Assembly (NCBI GenBank): GCA_012862575.1
Contig: BLSF01000099.1
Coordinates: 1,945 to 65,944 of the forward strand
From: Parietichytrium sp. I65-24A
Lineage: Eukaryota > Sar > Bigyra > Thraustochytrida > Thraustochytriidae
DNA: 64,000 nt
Direction of reading: 5' to 3'
Shown here piece after piece: positions 9,196 through 19,506 of this stretch. The position numbers and the translations under genes were made by a program. The first letter of the stretch is position 1, and each line of letters opens with the position of its first letter. Below the pieces are notes generated by a model. That model saw nothing but the letters and a program-made list of their open reading frames with translations, was not told where the DNA came from and ran no database searches.

Positions 9196-10851
9196 ATGAT
9201 CCGCGACGTGAAAGGCTCGGTGGCGGCAACGGCGGCGGCGGCGGCGGTGGTGGGCGTGATCGATTTGGACGCGTTCTACTGCCAAGTGGCGGCACGGGGT
9301 CTGGCAGACCACGACCCGAGCGCGCCCTTGGGGATCCAGCAAAAGTACCTCGTGGTGACGTGCAACTATGCCGCCAGGGCGCGGGGCGTGGGCAAGTTGA
9401 TGGGCACCGCAGAAGCCCTGAGAAAGTGCCCCGAGCTGAGGATTGTGGACGGGAGCGACTTGACACCATTCAGGAGGGCCAGCGAGAGTATTTTGCAAGT
9501 TTTAGATGGGTTTGGCGCGCCGGTGGAGCGGCTGGGAATGGACGAGGCGTTTATTGACCTGACGGAACTCGTGGATCGCCGCCAGGGGGCCGAGGCGCAA
9601 CTGCCCACGGAGCGAGTCAAGGTGGAAGGCGCATTGGTTGGGGAGGCCAGCGCGCAGGTGCTTGATCGGCTCGCGCTGGGTTCGCAGATTGTAAAAGAGA
9701 TCCGCGCCGCATTGCGCAAGGAGTTGGGCTTTGCCTGCTGCGGGGGCGTGTCCACGAGCAAGCTCGGAGCCAAGCTTGCTGCCGAAGTCAATAAGCCTGA
9801 CGGACAAGCAGTTATCACGCCTTCGGCTATCGAGGGCCACGTCAAAGACATGCCCGCTTTGCGGCTGCAAGGAGTCGGGCGAGGCGCACTCAAGCTGCTA
9901 TATCCTCTGTTTCTACACATGTTCCCTGAATGTCTGGAAGTTGGGCACTATACACATCTGCAGTGCAAACACATCCGCTTACTGCCTTTGAAGAGCATGG
10001 AAGAGGCTTTGCAGAATCCGCCTCTGGCCAAGTCCATTTACGACAAGGTTCGAGGCATAGATCACTCCCCAGTGCAACCATCCGGGCTTAATAAGACCTT
10101 GTCGCAGGAGGAGACCGCCCTGCCGCACCCCAACACGATGGAGTCCGCGATGGCTAGGCTACAAATTTTGTGTGACAGAGTTGCAGACATGGTTCAGGCA
10201 AGGAAGCGCAAGCACGGGGACCTCCCAACGCTCATTCGCGTCTCGGTCTCCGACAAACAAGGCAATGTCAAACTCGCTCGCTCACAGCGAGTGCACAAGT
10301 CTAGGCAGCGAACGGTCGACTCGCTGGCTTTTGAAAGCGGCAAGGCTCTTTTCCGTTGTGCGGAAGGGCTCCTGCGTTCCACGATATCTTCTGACAAACC
10401 GTTTTTGCTGTGTCGGATGAATCTCGCAGCGACAGAGTTTGGGAAGAGTGGTCTAGCAAAAAGTAGAGGTTTGCACTCCTTCTTCAAAGAACCAAGCCGC
10501 TCGCAGTCATCATCCGTCCTATGTGCTTCCGAAGACGACCGCAGTAGCAGGACTTCGCAATCGCCCGACAGGCCGCCTTCACTCAACTCCCCCAAAGGTC
10601 ACGGGGACGATCAAGCTGGGTCTGGCTCAAGTGGATTGATCGGGAAGAGGGGGCGCAATCCGACGGCACAAGAAATAGAGGCACTCGTGCAAGACGGTGT
10701 AGATCTGTCTGTTTTCGAGCAGCTTCCCAAAGAGATGCAAGACGAGATTCTTGCGAATGCCGAGCGCAAGCGAGAAGCCGCTGCGAAACGACCGCGCAAA
10801 GAAGTTCTCGAATCGTTTTTCTCGCCTAAACGGCCAGGAAACTGCTCTTGA
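9196..10851 (+). CDS. POLI: DNA polymerase iota (Y-family translesion polymerase)
   Basis: This 551-aa Y-family polymerase inserts nucleotides opposite damaged bases during replication bypass in the nucleus. The palm motif DLDAFY carries metal ligands D23 and D25; RLGMDEAFIDLTE carries D116 and E117. The stretch LGIQQKYLVVTCNYAAR with downstream GVGKLM is characteristic of iota rather than eta or kappa. Helix-hairpin and little-finger regions follow to about residue 410. The C-terminus has a ubiquitin-binding UBM motif (VFEQLPKEMQDEIL, about 505-519) and two PIP-box-like motifs (GLHSFF near 425, VLESFF near 537) for PCNA. The start is the first ATG (MIRDVKG); an upstream extension relies on GTG. 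It is convergent with NMD3, 180 bp away. Confidence 0.9.
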   Translation: MIRDVKGSVAATAAAAAVVGVIDLDAFYCQVAARGLADHDPSAPLGIQQKYLVVTCNYAARARGVGKLMGTAEALRKCPELRIVDGSDLTPFRRASESILQVLDGFGAPVERLGMDEAFIDLTELVDRRQGAEAQLPTERVKVEGALVGEASAQVLDRLALGSQIVKEIRAALRKELGFACCGGVSTSKLGAKLAAEVNKPDGQAVITPSAIEGHVKDMPALRLQGVGRGALKLLYPLFLHMFPECLEVGHYTHLQCKHIRLLPLKSMEEALQNPPLAKSIYDKVRGIDHSPVQPSGLNKTLSQEETALPHPNTMESAMARLQILCDRVADMVQARKRKHGDLPTLIRVSVSDKQGNVKLARSQRVHKSRQRTVDSLAFESGKALFRCAEGLLRSTISSDKPFLLCRMNLAATEFGKSGLAKSRGLHSFFKEPSRSQSSSVLCASEDDRSSRTSQSPDRPPSLNSPKGHGDDQAGSGSSGLIGKRGRNPTAQEIEALVQDGVDLSVFEQLPKEMQDEILANAERKREAAAKRPRKEVLESFFSPKRPGNCS

Positions 10852-11032
10852 AACTCTGCTTTTGACTGACGTAAAGTGTAGATCTGCATTGGACTGAAGA
10901 AAATGTTAATAATCATCATAAATTGGAAGAAGACTGAAATGACAAATTCTATGTACTTGTTAGTTTTTGGCAAGCTTCAAAGGAGGAAAAAAACACCGGT
11001 GTTTACTCAAGTCTTTCTGCGGGAAAACTATT

Positions 11033-12655
11033 TCAGTTTGCTCCAGAGCTCAAATGTGAATCCTCATCAACGACCTGAGCTGTATCGTCTGCGATTTCGC
11101 CGTCCTCGTCTTCAAACACCACCTCATCCCCATCTTCGAATACCACCTCATCGCCCTCTTCAAATGGTGTGCCCTCCCCATCCAGACCCTCCTCGCCGCC
11201 TTCTTCCACGGTTTGCAGGTCTGGGCCGTCCTCTTCCTCAGATACGTCAAAGTCTTCATTCTCCAGATCCATGCCCTCAAAGTCATCTGCAAGGCTAGAT
11301 TCCGCAATAGACGCGGAAGTCCCATCATCGGCCTGGTTCCGGTAGTCGCGACTCTGAGTTCCCTTACCCTTTTTGGTCTTCTTCTTCTTCTTCTTCTTTT
11401 CAGCGCCTTTTGCGCCACCTCTGCCCTTCCCACTTTTGCTCTCATTTACTTTTTGAACGAGCACAATCGAGGGCAGTTCCCTTCCTCGTAAAGGAGCAAG
11501 AACATCGTCTCCGTACACTGAGTTCGTAAAGTCATACCCCAAAACGAGGTCGCCCGGTGCGAGGTGAATACCAATATGAGACACCACTAAATAGCGGTCG
11601 TCATTTACACCGAGGTCCACACTACGAGCGACTTCCACTTCGGCAAGCGTAGTTTCGGAGGAAAAATCCAACGGCTGGACGTCGAGAACAGCAAATTCAA
11701 CCATCTCGCGTGAGGACGCAAGTGCAGTAAATGCATTAGGCCAAAACTTGGACTCTGAGAGCTTGGCGCGTTCAAGGGTAGCCGGGTCCACGAGGTTAAC
11801 GTTGCGTGTAATACTTTCGCACAAGACTGCGCCACACTTACCCCCAAACAACGTCATCTGCAACTTGAGGGGCAAGATTATAAAGTCGTTTTTGCAAACG
11901 GGAACCACCTCCACATTGATGGTGTGTCTGTAGTGGCTCTTGTTGTTTCGCACATCTGTCCCCTGAAGCTTCTTGCTTTCCTTGCGGCGGGCAGGAACGC
12001 AGCTCAAGACGTGCTCGCTAAACTTTGTTGCGGTGTTCTTGTTTGAAAAGTAAAAGTCAATACCGGTGGCGACCGGGACGATGTTCATAGCGGTCTGAGC
12101 AGCACCGTCGCGCACGAGGCGGTTCTCAAGATTCAGCAGGGTTCGCTTGTACTTGACTTGCTGCCTCACCTGCACGATTGTGGTCCAGTTCTGGTCCGTC
12201 GTCTCCTTCACGCACTCGTCGCAGAGTCTATTCTTGATGACAAATTCAATCGTCATGCCTTGCCGCACCATTGCCTGGTTGAACACCTCCTTCTCCACCA
12301 CCACCTTGATTTTAAGCCTCTTGCTGTGCGGCTCGGTCCAGATCCAGTTCGCGTCCACAAATTTTGCGCCGCCTTTGATGCTCTTTCCCTTTCCTCTCCC
12401 CAGACCATGTACGGACTTTAGACACAGAGCCAAGAGCTCCGCCGACTCGGGCTCGCATCGCAGCCATCGCGCTTCTGCTGCAGGCTTGATCTTACCGCAC
12501 GTGGAGCAGCTCCAGAGCACTTGTGACTTGGAGATGCCTTCTGTCACATCCACGCGGTCCTTGAGGCAGTTCAGGCACATGTTCGCGTCGTTCGCCTTCA
12601 TAGGCACGCCGCACATGCAGCACGCTATCGTACTCAGCTCCGCCATAGCGGCCAT
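11033..12655 (-). CDS. NMD3: 60S ribosomal export protein NMD3
   Basis: NMD3 is the adaptor that links the pre-60S ribosomal subunit to the exportin CRM1. About 540 aa, close to the family length of around 500. The N-terminal zinc-binding region shows four Cys pairs (CCMCG, CLNC, CSTCGK, CDEC). The central region contains family signatures such as FYFSNKNTATKF and the HTINVEVVPVCKNDFIILP block. The tail has a lysine run (EKKKKKKKTKKGKG, nuclear localisation) and a very acidic stretch (EGDEVVFEDGDEVVFEDED) where export signals lie in other species. Start at MAAMAELST; MAELST three codons later is possible. The 5' leader is strongly purine-rich in the gene direction. Confidence 0.95.
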   Translation of the reverse strand: MAAMAELSTIACCMCGVPMKANDANMCLNCLKDRVDVTEGISKSQVLWSCSTCGKIKPAAEARWLRCEPESAELLALCLKSVHGLGRGKGKSIKGGAKFVDANWIWTEPHSKRLKIKVVVEKEVFNQAMVRQGMTIEFVIKNRLCDECVKETTDQNWTTIVQVRQQVKYKRTLLNLENRLVRDGAAQTAMNIVPVATGIDFYFSNKNTATKFSEHVLSCVPARRKESKKLQGTDVRNNKSHYRHTINVEVVPVCKNDFIILPLKLQMTLFGGKCGAVLCESITRNVNLVDPATLERAKLSESKFWPNAFTALASSREMVEFAVLDVQPLDFSSETTLAEVEVARSVDLGVNDDRYLVVSHIGIHLAPGDLVLGYDFTNSVYGDDVLAPLRGRELPSIVLVQKVNESKSGKGRGGAKGAEKKKKKKKTKKGKGTQSRDYRNQADDGTSASIAESSLADDFEGMDLENEDFDVSEEEDGPDLQTVEEGGEEGLDGEGTPFEEGDEVVFEDGDEVVFEDEDGEIADDTAQVVDEDSHLSSGAN

Positions 12656-13597
12656 TCTCCCTCTCACTCTCTCCTTTCCTTTCGCTCACTCAATCGCTCA
12701 CTCACTCTCCAATTCAGCGGAGGACGGCTAATTCACAGCGGCGAGGCCGACACAAAGTCTCGTCACACCCTGTCTGTTTCCGCGGATCGTCCTTGTGCTT
12801 GTCCTTCGGGAGATGCTTCCACCATTCCCGCCACCTACGACTAGCTAGCCAGCCTAGCCAGCCACTCCCCTTCTTGGACGTCTTGGACGTCTTGGACGTA
12901 GAGAAAACTCCCGCACTGGTTGCAAATAACATTCCAACAACTTCCAACAGCACTGGAAGTCTCAAGTGACAGAGTCACCAGGTCATTCACTGTTTGTCAG
13001 TGCTGTTTTGCAGTCGTTGAACAGGCCAACGTTGGACTTGATTGGAATTTGCTCGAAAGTGAGTTGTTGTTCAGTCCAACGTTGAACTTGAATGGAATTT
13101 GCTCGAGTGAGTTATTGTTCTGGGCAATGTTGAGAGCTTGATTGAAATTTGCTCGAAAGTGAGTTATTGTTCGAAAATGCAATGCAGACGCGTTGACTGG
13201 GGAATTGGAATTGTGTTTTCTGGGAAAGGAGTGCTCGTGGGGGTACGTTTGTTCTGTCACGGTGATGTTCTCGCGACTTGGGGATTTAGCGTACCGGTGG
13301 TAGATTGTTCAATCGACGAGCGAGTGTTGGTTCTGGCCCAGAAATAGGCGGCAGAGGACAAAGAAATAGACTCGAACCTGAGTTTTATCGGTTATGGGCT
13401 AATAGTCGCAGAGAGGTGAGGACGACAAAACAAAGAAAGGGGAACTTGATTTCATTCCACCCCATGACAAGAAAGCAAACAAAGAATCGAAACGATGGAT
13501 GCTCGATTGCGAGAATTATGTGGCTATAACTTCTATGATACCTACGAAGATGAGTCGCAGAGCTGCATCGAGTTCACGTCCTTAGACGGGTCTTGAA
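12656..13597. other. Intergenic region with 3-copy tandem repeat
   Basis: It lies between the NMD3 start and the kinesin stop. A repeat of about 50-60 bp, with core TTGGAATTTGCTCGAAAGTG and variants, occurs three times at about 13016-13180. A short TCTTGGACG triplication lies at about 12872-12899. No gene can be supported. Confidence 0.6.
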
Positions 13598-15790
13598 TTA
13601 CTGTCCAGGAGAAGGGGGCTTGGGCCTGCGCTTGCGGAACCCGAACGTTGGAGTGAGGCTCAATCGCGATTTGGACTTGGGTTGGGCAGGAGACGGCGGC
13701 AAGGATCTTGTGGATGCAGTCTGGTTAAACCTGAAGAAGCGAAGTGAGCGCGGACTTGATGGCGGTTGACTTGGCGCGTCCAAACCAAGAACTTTGATCG
13801 CCTTGTCGAGGCTCGCACCGTGTTTCTGAGCAGAGGCGAGTCGAGCTTCGCTCTCTTTCCAGCTTTCCTCCACCTCTCGAAGCATATCTGTCTTCAAAAC
13901 AAGTTCTGATTCGACAGCTTGGAGCTTGGCGGTAATCTGCTCTTTCTCGTCGAAAACGTTTGAGAGCTTGCTTCCCACAGACTCGAGATATTCTTGCCTT
14001 TGCACCAAGCTCCTCTGCAGCATAGATTTCTCAAAGACGGCATCAGTAAGATCCTCCTTGTACTTGGCAGTTGTTTCCTTCATTCGCTGTCGCTCCAACT
14101 CGAGCTCCAGCTCCAGACGCTTCCGTCGCTCAGATTCGGCGGCGAGCCGGGCTTCTGTCTCCTTGATTTTATCTTCATACCTAGACAGCCTCTCATTCTG
14201 AAAGTCTCTGATACTATCAATTTCCTCCTGGATAGAGTCTCGTGGCTTTGAGGGCTTTGGAGTTGGCTGCGATGTCATGAATTGCGAGTCCATTAATAGT
14301 GAGTCGATTTCGTTTGCGAGGTTATCGATGGAGACTTCTTCGTCGGTCAAGACGCCATGCGTATTCTCTGGCCACAGCGCTATCTCGGACAGCCTGCGGA
14401 CTCGATCTTTTGAGGTGTTGCTCTCACTTCCGCTTCTGTTTAACTCTTCCAGGACCATTTCGTTTGATTGATTGAGCGTGTCTTCAATTTCCTGAGACAA
14501 AGACGCGACGGTGAGCTTCTCTAGAGCCTCGTTGTCCAAGAAGCCACTGCTGTGAAAGCTTGGGACGCGAGGAATCTCGGTGATGCTTTTCTCTAGGACA
14601 CTAAGGCTGAGGCGCTTTCTTTGCGGGACTTTAAAGCTCCTAGGCACGTCAGTTTCCACAAATCGACATTTCTCTGCGAATCGAAGTGTTTCCAAGGTCT
14701 CTGCCCTCTTTTCCGCCGCCACCGAAATATTAAAAACAATCGACAAGAGCGAGTTTCCAGTGAGCGAATCTCCGAGAACTCTGGTAAGTTTGGATTCCCT
14801 GAATGCAAAGTGTCGCTGCGAAGGAGTGTCAGGAAGACTCCGATCACAACTGGACGCCATGCCCTCCAATACACGTCGGAGAGTGAGCAGCGACTTGTTA
14901 ATAGTAGGCGACTCTTTCACGTCAGGAGAGCTTCGATGGCCCTCTGCGCCAGCAAGGTCAACAAACGTAAGGTGCGCGCCACATTTGGTTGTGCTGGAGC
15001 CTTTCGGCTGGACGTGAAACCTGCAGATTGCATGCGACTTGCGCCCTTTTCTACTTTCGTCTGTCACATTTTCGAGCGCCTGTTTGCGAAACTCCAAGCC
15101 CTTTTTCAACAGCATCTCCACCTTTTCAATGGACGAGCATGGTTCTTGCGCGAGACCTTGTATCACAGTGTTGCCATGCTGATCCTCCATCATATTCAGC
15201 CCCTCGTGCCCTGAGATACAATCCCTCACTCGCTCATTACATATGTCAAAAAAGCTAAAATAGACCATGGCCTCTTCGCGATTCTCATCACTTGGCCGAG
15301 GTAGGGCTTCGCCTTTATTGCATTCTTCCTCGATTGGGTTGGCGATGCTATTTCCGTTGTTCCCTTTCTTCGGCGTTCCTGCACGATGATCGCTTAGCTG
15401 ACGGAAAAGAGACCGAGCAGATTCCAATATTATGCCATCCGAAAGCTCATTCCCTCGGCCTTCGAAACTTTCGTGTCGCTGGTCGCTATCTTCGCATGCA
15501 AATCTTCCAAACATTGTGTACGATTTACCGCTTTGAGGCTGCCCGTAGGTCAGAATCGTACCGTGCTCGCCAAGGACAACTCTTTGAACGGCCCTGAGCG
15601 CTGTTGCCTGAAAGACTGCCTTAGATCCTCTGTCGCCATCGATCGCGCTGTCAAACAGCCACCTTGCGCCATCATACTTGTCACTTTTACCACTTTCGTC
15701 GTGCAAGGATCCACTCTCCTCGTCCACGGTCCAGCACGCGTCTTGACCTTCCGCGCAAGGTCTTATGCACGCAGCCACTTTAATCTTCAT
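13598..15790 (-). CDS. Kinesin-like motor protein
   Basis: A 730-aa plus-end-type kinesin with an N-terminal motor (about residues 1-380) that hydrolyses ATP to move on microtubules. The P-loop is GQPQSGKSYTM (83-93), switch II is DLAGAE (278-283) and FRESKLTRVLGDSL is the conserved a4/L12 region. Switch I is unusual: the canonical SSRSH is replaced by GRKSH (249-253). The RxRP motif near the N-terminus reads CIRP. A long acidic, Ser-rich neck is followed by coiled coil (about 520-660) for dimerisation and a basic Pro/Ser tail. Subfamily not assigned; kinesin-7-like features are weak. Start is the first ATG (MKIKVAACIR); upstream extension only via TTG. Confidence 0.9.
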   Translation of the reverse strand: MKIKVAACIRPCAEGQDACWTVDEESGSLHDESGKSDKYDGARWLFDSAIDGDRGSKAVFQATALRAVQRVVLGEHGTILTYGQPQSGKSYTMFGRFACEDSDQRHESFEGRGNELSDGIILESARSLFRQLSDHRAGTPKKGNNGNSIANPIEEECNKGEALPRPSDENREEAMVYFSFFDICNERVRDCISGHEGLNMMEDQHGNTVIQGLAQEPCSSIEKVEMLLKKGLEFRKQALENVTDESRKGRKSHAICRFHVQPKGSSTTKCGAHLTFVDLAGAEGHRSSPDVKESPTINKSLLTLRRVLEGMASSCDRSLPDTPSQRHFAFRESKLTRVLGDSLTGNSLLSIVFNISVAAEKRAETLETLRFAEKCRFVETDVPRSFKVPQRKRLSLSVLEKSITEIPRVPSFHSSGFLDNEALEKLTVASLSQEIEDTLNQSNEMVLEELNRSGSESNTSKDRVRRLSEIALWPENTHGVLTDEEVSIDNLANEIDSLLMDSQFMTSQPTPKPSKPRDSIQEEIDSIRDFQNERLSRYEDKIKETEARLAAESERRKRLELELELERQRMKETTAKYKEDLTDAVFEKSMLQRSLVQRQEYLESVGSKLSNVFDEKEQITAKLQAVESELVLKTDMLREVEESWKESEARLASAQKHGASLDKAIKVLGLDAPSQPPSSPRSLRFFRFNQTASTRSLPPSPAQPKSKSRLSLTPTFGFRKRRPKPPSPGQ

Positions 15791-18158
15791 CTTCCTGAGG
15801 CTCTTTCGTCCTTTCTCAGCGCCGTGTCGGGGTTGGTTTTGACACGCTTGCCGGAGGAGAGAAACTCGTCTCAGCAGCAAGGATCAAACAATATAGGCAG
15901 ATAATTCATACACATGCGCTCATTAGCGACTTCACTTGTTCGCTTCTTCGCTCCTCTTCGCGCTGCGTCGGCGTCCAAAAGTCCGAGTTTTGTCCGCGGA
16001 AGGCCTCTTGCAGACTCTTTGGACTCAACCTTTTGCTTTGCTTGTTCCGGAGGTGTACCATCCCTGATTAACTTCAATCAATCAATGATTGCGGTCAGTA
16101 GTAGCAGTACCAGCTCGTGGACTCTTCTCTTCTCCCATGGGGACTCTCGGTCTCCTCTGTCTTTGTGCTGTGCTCCAAACTATTCCAAACTCATGTGACG
16201 AGGGCCAATTAGTGAACCGAATGGCCTGTGCAGTGCCCTTATCCTCCATTCCATTCATTTATTAACTCGGTTACTCATCGTCAATGTATATATATTTTGA
16301 TCGTTCCTTCACCTTTTCTACCTTTTCTCCTTTTTCTCCAACGATGAGGATGAGATCGCCGGTGGACAAAATGACCGTTTCAAGAAAGAACAACGAAGTA
16401 GACGCCTAGGTTCATGAGTGTTCATGATCAGAGAATGACACGCGAACAACGAAGTAGACGCCCAGGTTTGCAACCGGTACCTTTACTGAGCACTGAGTAT
16501 CACTGTGGTACACTCGTGCACGGCCTTGGCGCCAGTGCGCTGGCTGCAGGCTGTCTATGCCAGAGCCCTGTGTCAATGCGGGCTGTCGTAGAACAGCGAC
16601 AGGGCCATCTATCAGGCTGCTCTGTTTCGCGCAGCCTGCTGGCGTCGGCGCAGACTGCGAACGGCTTGCCCTTTGTGATTGTTGCAAATCTTTCAGAGTT
16701 TGGAATAATTTAAAATCTGGAACTTGAACGTTCATCGCATTTTCGTGGCAAAACCAAATCTTAAATGAATTAGAACTCAGAATTAATTATTCCGAATTGT
16801 GTGTTCGTGTCAAAAGCGAAATAATTATCATGTTAGGCTATGGAAGCTGTTCTGTGTTGGCTGTGTATGTTGATGTTGAGTGCTTTTCCTTCTGGACAAC
16901 TTCGCCGTGGCAAACACAAACAACTTGAAGCAGAAGGAGGTAGAGAGAAACGCTTCACAACCCCGGTTCTTCAGCCAGAAGTCGTGGGTCACCCGCCTAA
17001 TTCGACATATATGTCTACAGATTGTGATAAACAGGACATATACGCCTGACCAGGTTTAAGGAGGTTTGTGAAGTGTCGACAGACGAATGAACAATCGAAG
17101 CTTCTGTACAACTTCTAGTGGCAAATAGGCTTCCAATTGCATCATCATTATAGTATACAACAAAAGTTTAGGTTATATTGCGTAATCAAGTGGTGACGTG
17201 CAGCAGCACACAGTCTGTGCAGCCACTCCCTGGCGACCCTGATCTTATAGTCCTAACCAGCACAAACGTTAGCAGTCACCTGAAACTAGTCGAGCAAAGT
17301 TCTGCTACTCCTCCAAGTCGCCGCTCATTGCGGTTGTGCTAGCCCTAACTCCCATTCACAACACATAGGTCAACCTATCTTTCTCGCTAGCAAGTGCCAT
17401 CACTGACGCTTAGTCTTTCCGCTAATCCCTGAGTAGCCTGGACCCAAAGTGAAATAATTGAAATTAGTTGACACGACCAGATCCGTAGCCTGAGTACCCG
17501 GCTCTAGCATAAACGATAGTAGTCAGCACATTGGCTACCTTAGCCAGACTCCAACTCGCAGCGTAATCCGCGCTACCCGTATTACAAACCCATCTCTACT
17601 AGCCAAGCGCTAACCTCTCCGTATCACACCTTAACCACATCTACCCTCTCCAGTAGGAGCCGAGTCTACAGAAGCTTCTAGCGATGGTAGCCAAGAAGCC
17701 TATGTTCGCGCTGAGGGAAGAGGACTAGTCCAACGAGCTTGGATTACGCGTAGTGAGAGAGAGAGAGATAAGAGATAAGAGTACAGAGAGTACAGAGACA
17801 GACGGATCAGATTCAAGACAGGGAGAGAGAGATAGAGAGAGATAGACAGAGAGAGCGAGCTACGGGAGAGCAGACCAGAGACAGTGTCGGAGCAGACAGG
17901 GAAGCAGCGAGCAGAAGGGCAAAGATACGAAGATACAAAGTAAGTTGCGAGAGCTGGAGCGGTCTGCGAGTAGTGCTCGCGTGTTGCGGTTCGTGTAGGT
18001 GTGTGTGTGTGTGTCTGATTCGTCGGACGCCAGGGCTTGATTAGATTAAGATTAGATGAGATTTCAGAGTAGTTGGTGTGGCGAAGGGTTTCGGGTTGGA
18101 GTTGACAGGGCGGTGAAAGTGGACTGACGTGGTTTGGTGGTGCAGCGATTCGAGGAAG
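15791..18158. other. Intergenic region between kinesin and ETFA
   Basis: No convincing gene. It holds a 25-bp direct repeat (GAACAACGAAGTAGACGCC, at 16387 and 16444), an AT-rich stretch at about 16720-16830, a segment at about 17200-17660 with many CTAG/TAGCC words, a (GA)-rich tract at 17752-17875 and a (GT)n run at 17999-18014. The last two probably belong to the ETFA leader. TGGTGCAG just before the ETFA start looks like a 3' splice site, so a 5' UTR intron is possible. Confidence 0.4.
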
Positions 18159-19166
18159 ATGATGCTTCAGACAGCAGGAAGGGTGGCTCGCCTCGGCGGC
18201 GTGAGGCAGCTGTGCGCAGCGCGGAACGCATCCACATTGGTTGTTGTCGAACACGCTGACGGGAAGATCGGCGAGCCAACGCTCAATGCAGTGACTGCTG
18301 CGAGCAAGGTGGGAGGTGAGGTGACCTTGTTGGTCGCCGGATCCAAGGCAAAGGCTGTCGCTGCTGAGGCAGGCAAGATCGCCGGTGTTAGCAAGGTTCT
18401 CGCCGCTGAGGGAGACGCATACGACCATGCTCTTGCAGAGAACATGACTGCTCTCATCACCGAAGTGCAGTCCGGAAAGAACTTCTCCCACATCTTCTTC
18501 CCATCCACCAACGTGAGCAAGAACATTGCTCCACGTCTCGCCGCCAAGTTGGATGTGAACCCAATCAGCGACGTCCTGGAGGTGCTTGGAGAGGATAGCT
18601 TTAAGCGCGCCATGTACGCTGGAAACGCTATCGCCACTGTCAAGTCCAAGGACTCCGTGAAGATTGCAACTGTACGTACCACCGCATTCGACAAAGCTGC
18701 CGCTGAGGGCGGATCTGGCTCTGTTGAGGACGTGTCCGCTCCAGCAGACACCGGCAAGTCCACCTGGGTCTCTGATGAGGTCGCAAAGTCTGACCGCCCA
18801 GATCTCACTTCTGCTGAGAAGGTTGTGTCCGGAGGCCGTGGTCTTAAGAACGGAGAAAACTTCGAGATGCTTTACAAACTTGCTGATAAGCTTGGCGGAG
18901 CTGCCGTCGGAGCATCCCGCGCTGCTGTTGATGCTGGGTACGTGCCAAACGAGCTTCAGATCGGCCAGACCGGCAAGGTAATTGCCCCAAACCTCTACAT
19001 TGCTGTGGGCATCAGTGGAGCTATCCAGCATCTTGCTGGAATGAAGGACGCCAAGACCATCGTCTGCATCAACAAGGACCCAGAGGCTCCAATCTTTAGC
19101 GTGTCCGACATCGGACTCGAGGCCGACTTGTTCAAGGCTGTTCCAGAGATGATCGAGAAGTTGTAA
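18159..19166 (+). CDS. ETFA: Electron transfer flavoprotein, alpha subunit
   Basis: A mitochondrial matrix protein that with ETF-beta accepts electrons from acyl-CoA and amino-acid dehydrogenases and passes them to ETF:ubiquinone oxidoreductase. 335 aa, the normal length. The N-terminus ([18 protein letters not shown]...ARNAS) is an Arg-rich targeting peptide. The N-terminal alpha/beta domain spans about 20-205. The C-terminal FAD domain has [40 protein letters not shown] and the [12 protein letters not shown] end. Start taken at the double ATG. A 490-residue open frame on the opposite strand is a codon-bias shadow. Confidence 0.96.
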   Translation: MMLQTAGRVARLGGVRQLCAARNASTLVVVEHADGKIGEPTLNAVTAASKVGGEVTLLVAGSKAKAVAAEAGKIAGVSKVLAAEGDAYDHALAENMTALITEVQSGKNFSHIFFPSTNVSKNIAPRLAAKLDVNPISDVLEVLGEDSFKRAMYAGNAIATVKSKDSVKIATVRTTAFDKAAAEGGSGSVEDVSAPADTGKSTWVSDEVAKSDRPDLTSAEKVVSGGRGLKNGENFEMLYKLADKLGGAAVGASRAAVDAGYVPNELQIGQTGKVIAPNLYIAVGISGAIQHLAGMKDAKTIVCINKDPEAPIFSVSDIGLEADLFKAVPEMIEKL

Positions 19167-19506
19167 ACTCAATAATTTTCCTTTGTCTCCTTGCCCGCTA
19201 TCTCGCGTTCACATCTTGTGATCTCCACAATTTTAGCGTAGACTTCAAAACACAAGCCGCCATTGAATTTTTACATTTGCTTTCTTGTAAGGCAACGGAT
19301 AGTTATCAGGAAATTTATTCTTCTTTCTTAGAATTAGCGCCCTAGACGTTTCAGTTTTATGATTAAAAATAAGAAGCTCGCTCGAGCACTGCATCTGAAT
19401 GCCCGACACACTCCTTCAGGCCGCTTGCCTTATAGTTTTATTTTCTTACTGTTAGTTAGTCAGTTCCAAGCTGGTATAAGAATGGACCTTCTGGACCAAA
19501 CATCGA
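19167..19506. other. Convergent 3' spacer, ETFA / dioxygenase
   Basis: AT-rich 340 bp between two convergent genes, holding their 3' UTRs. Nothing else seen. Confidence 0.5.

Noticed and set aside
17700-19172. 490-residue open frame on the minus strand opposite ETFA
   Set aside because: It is antisense to a certain gene over two thirds of its length and its N-terminal half is explained by ETFA codon bias; the rest is GA-repeat translation. No domain.
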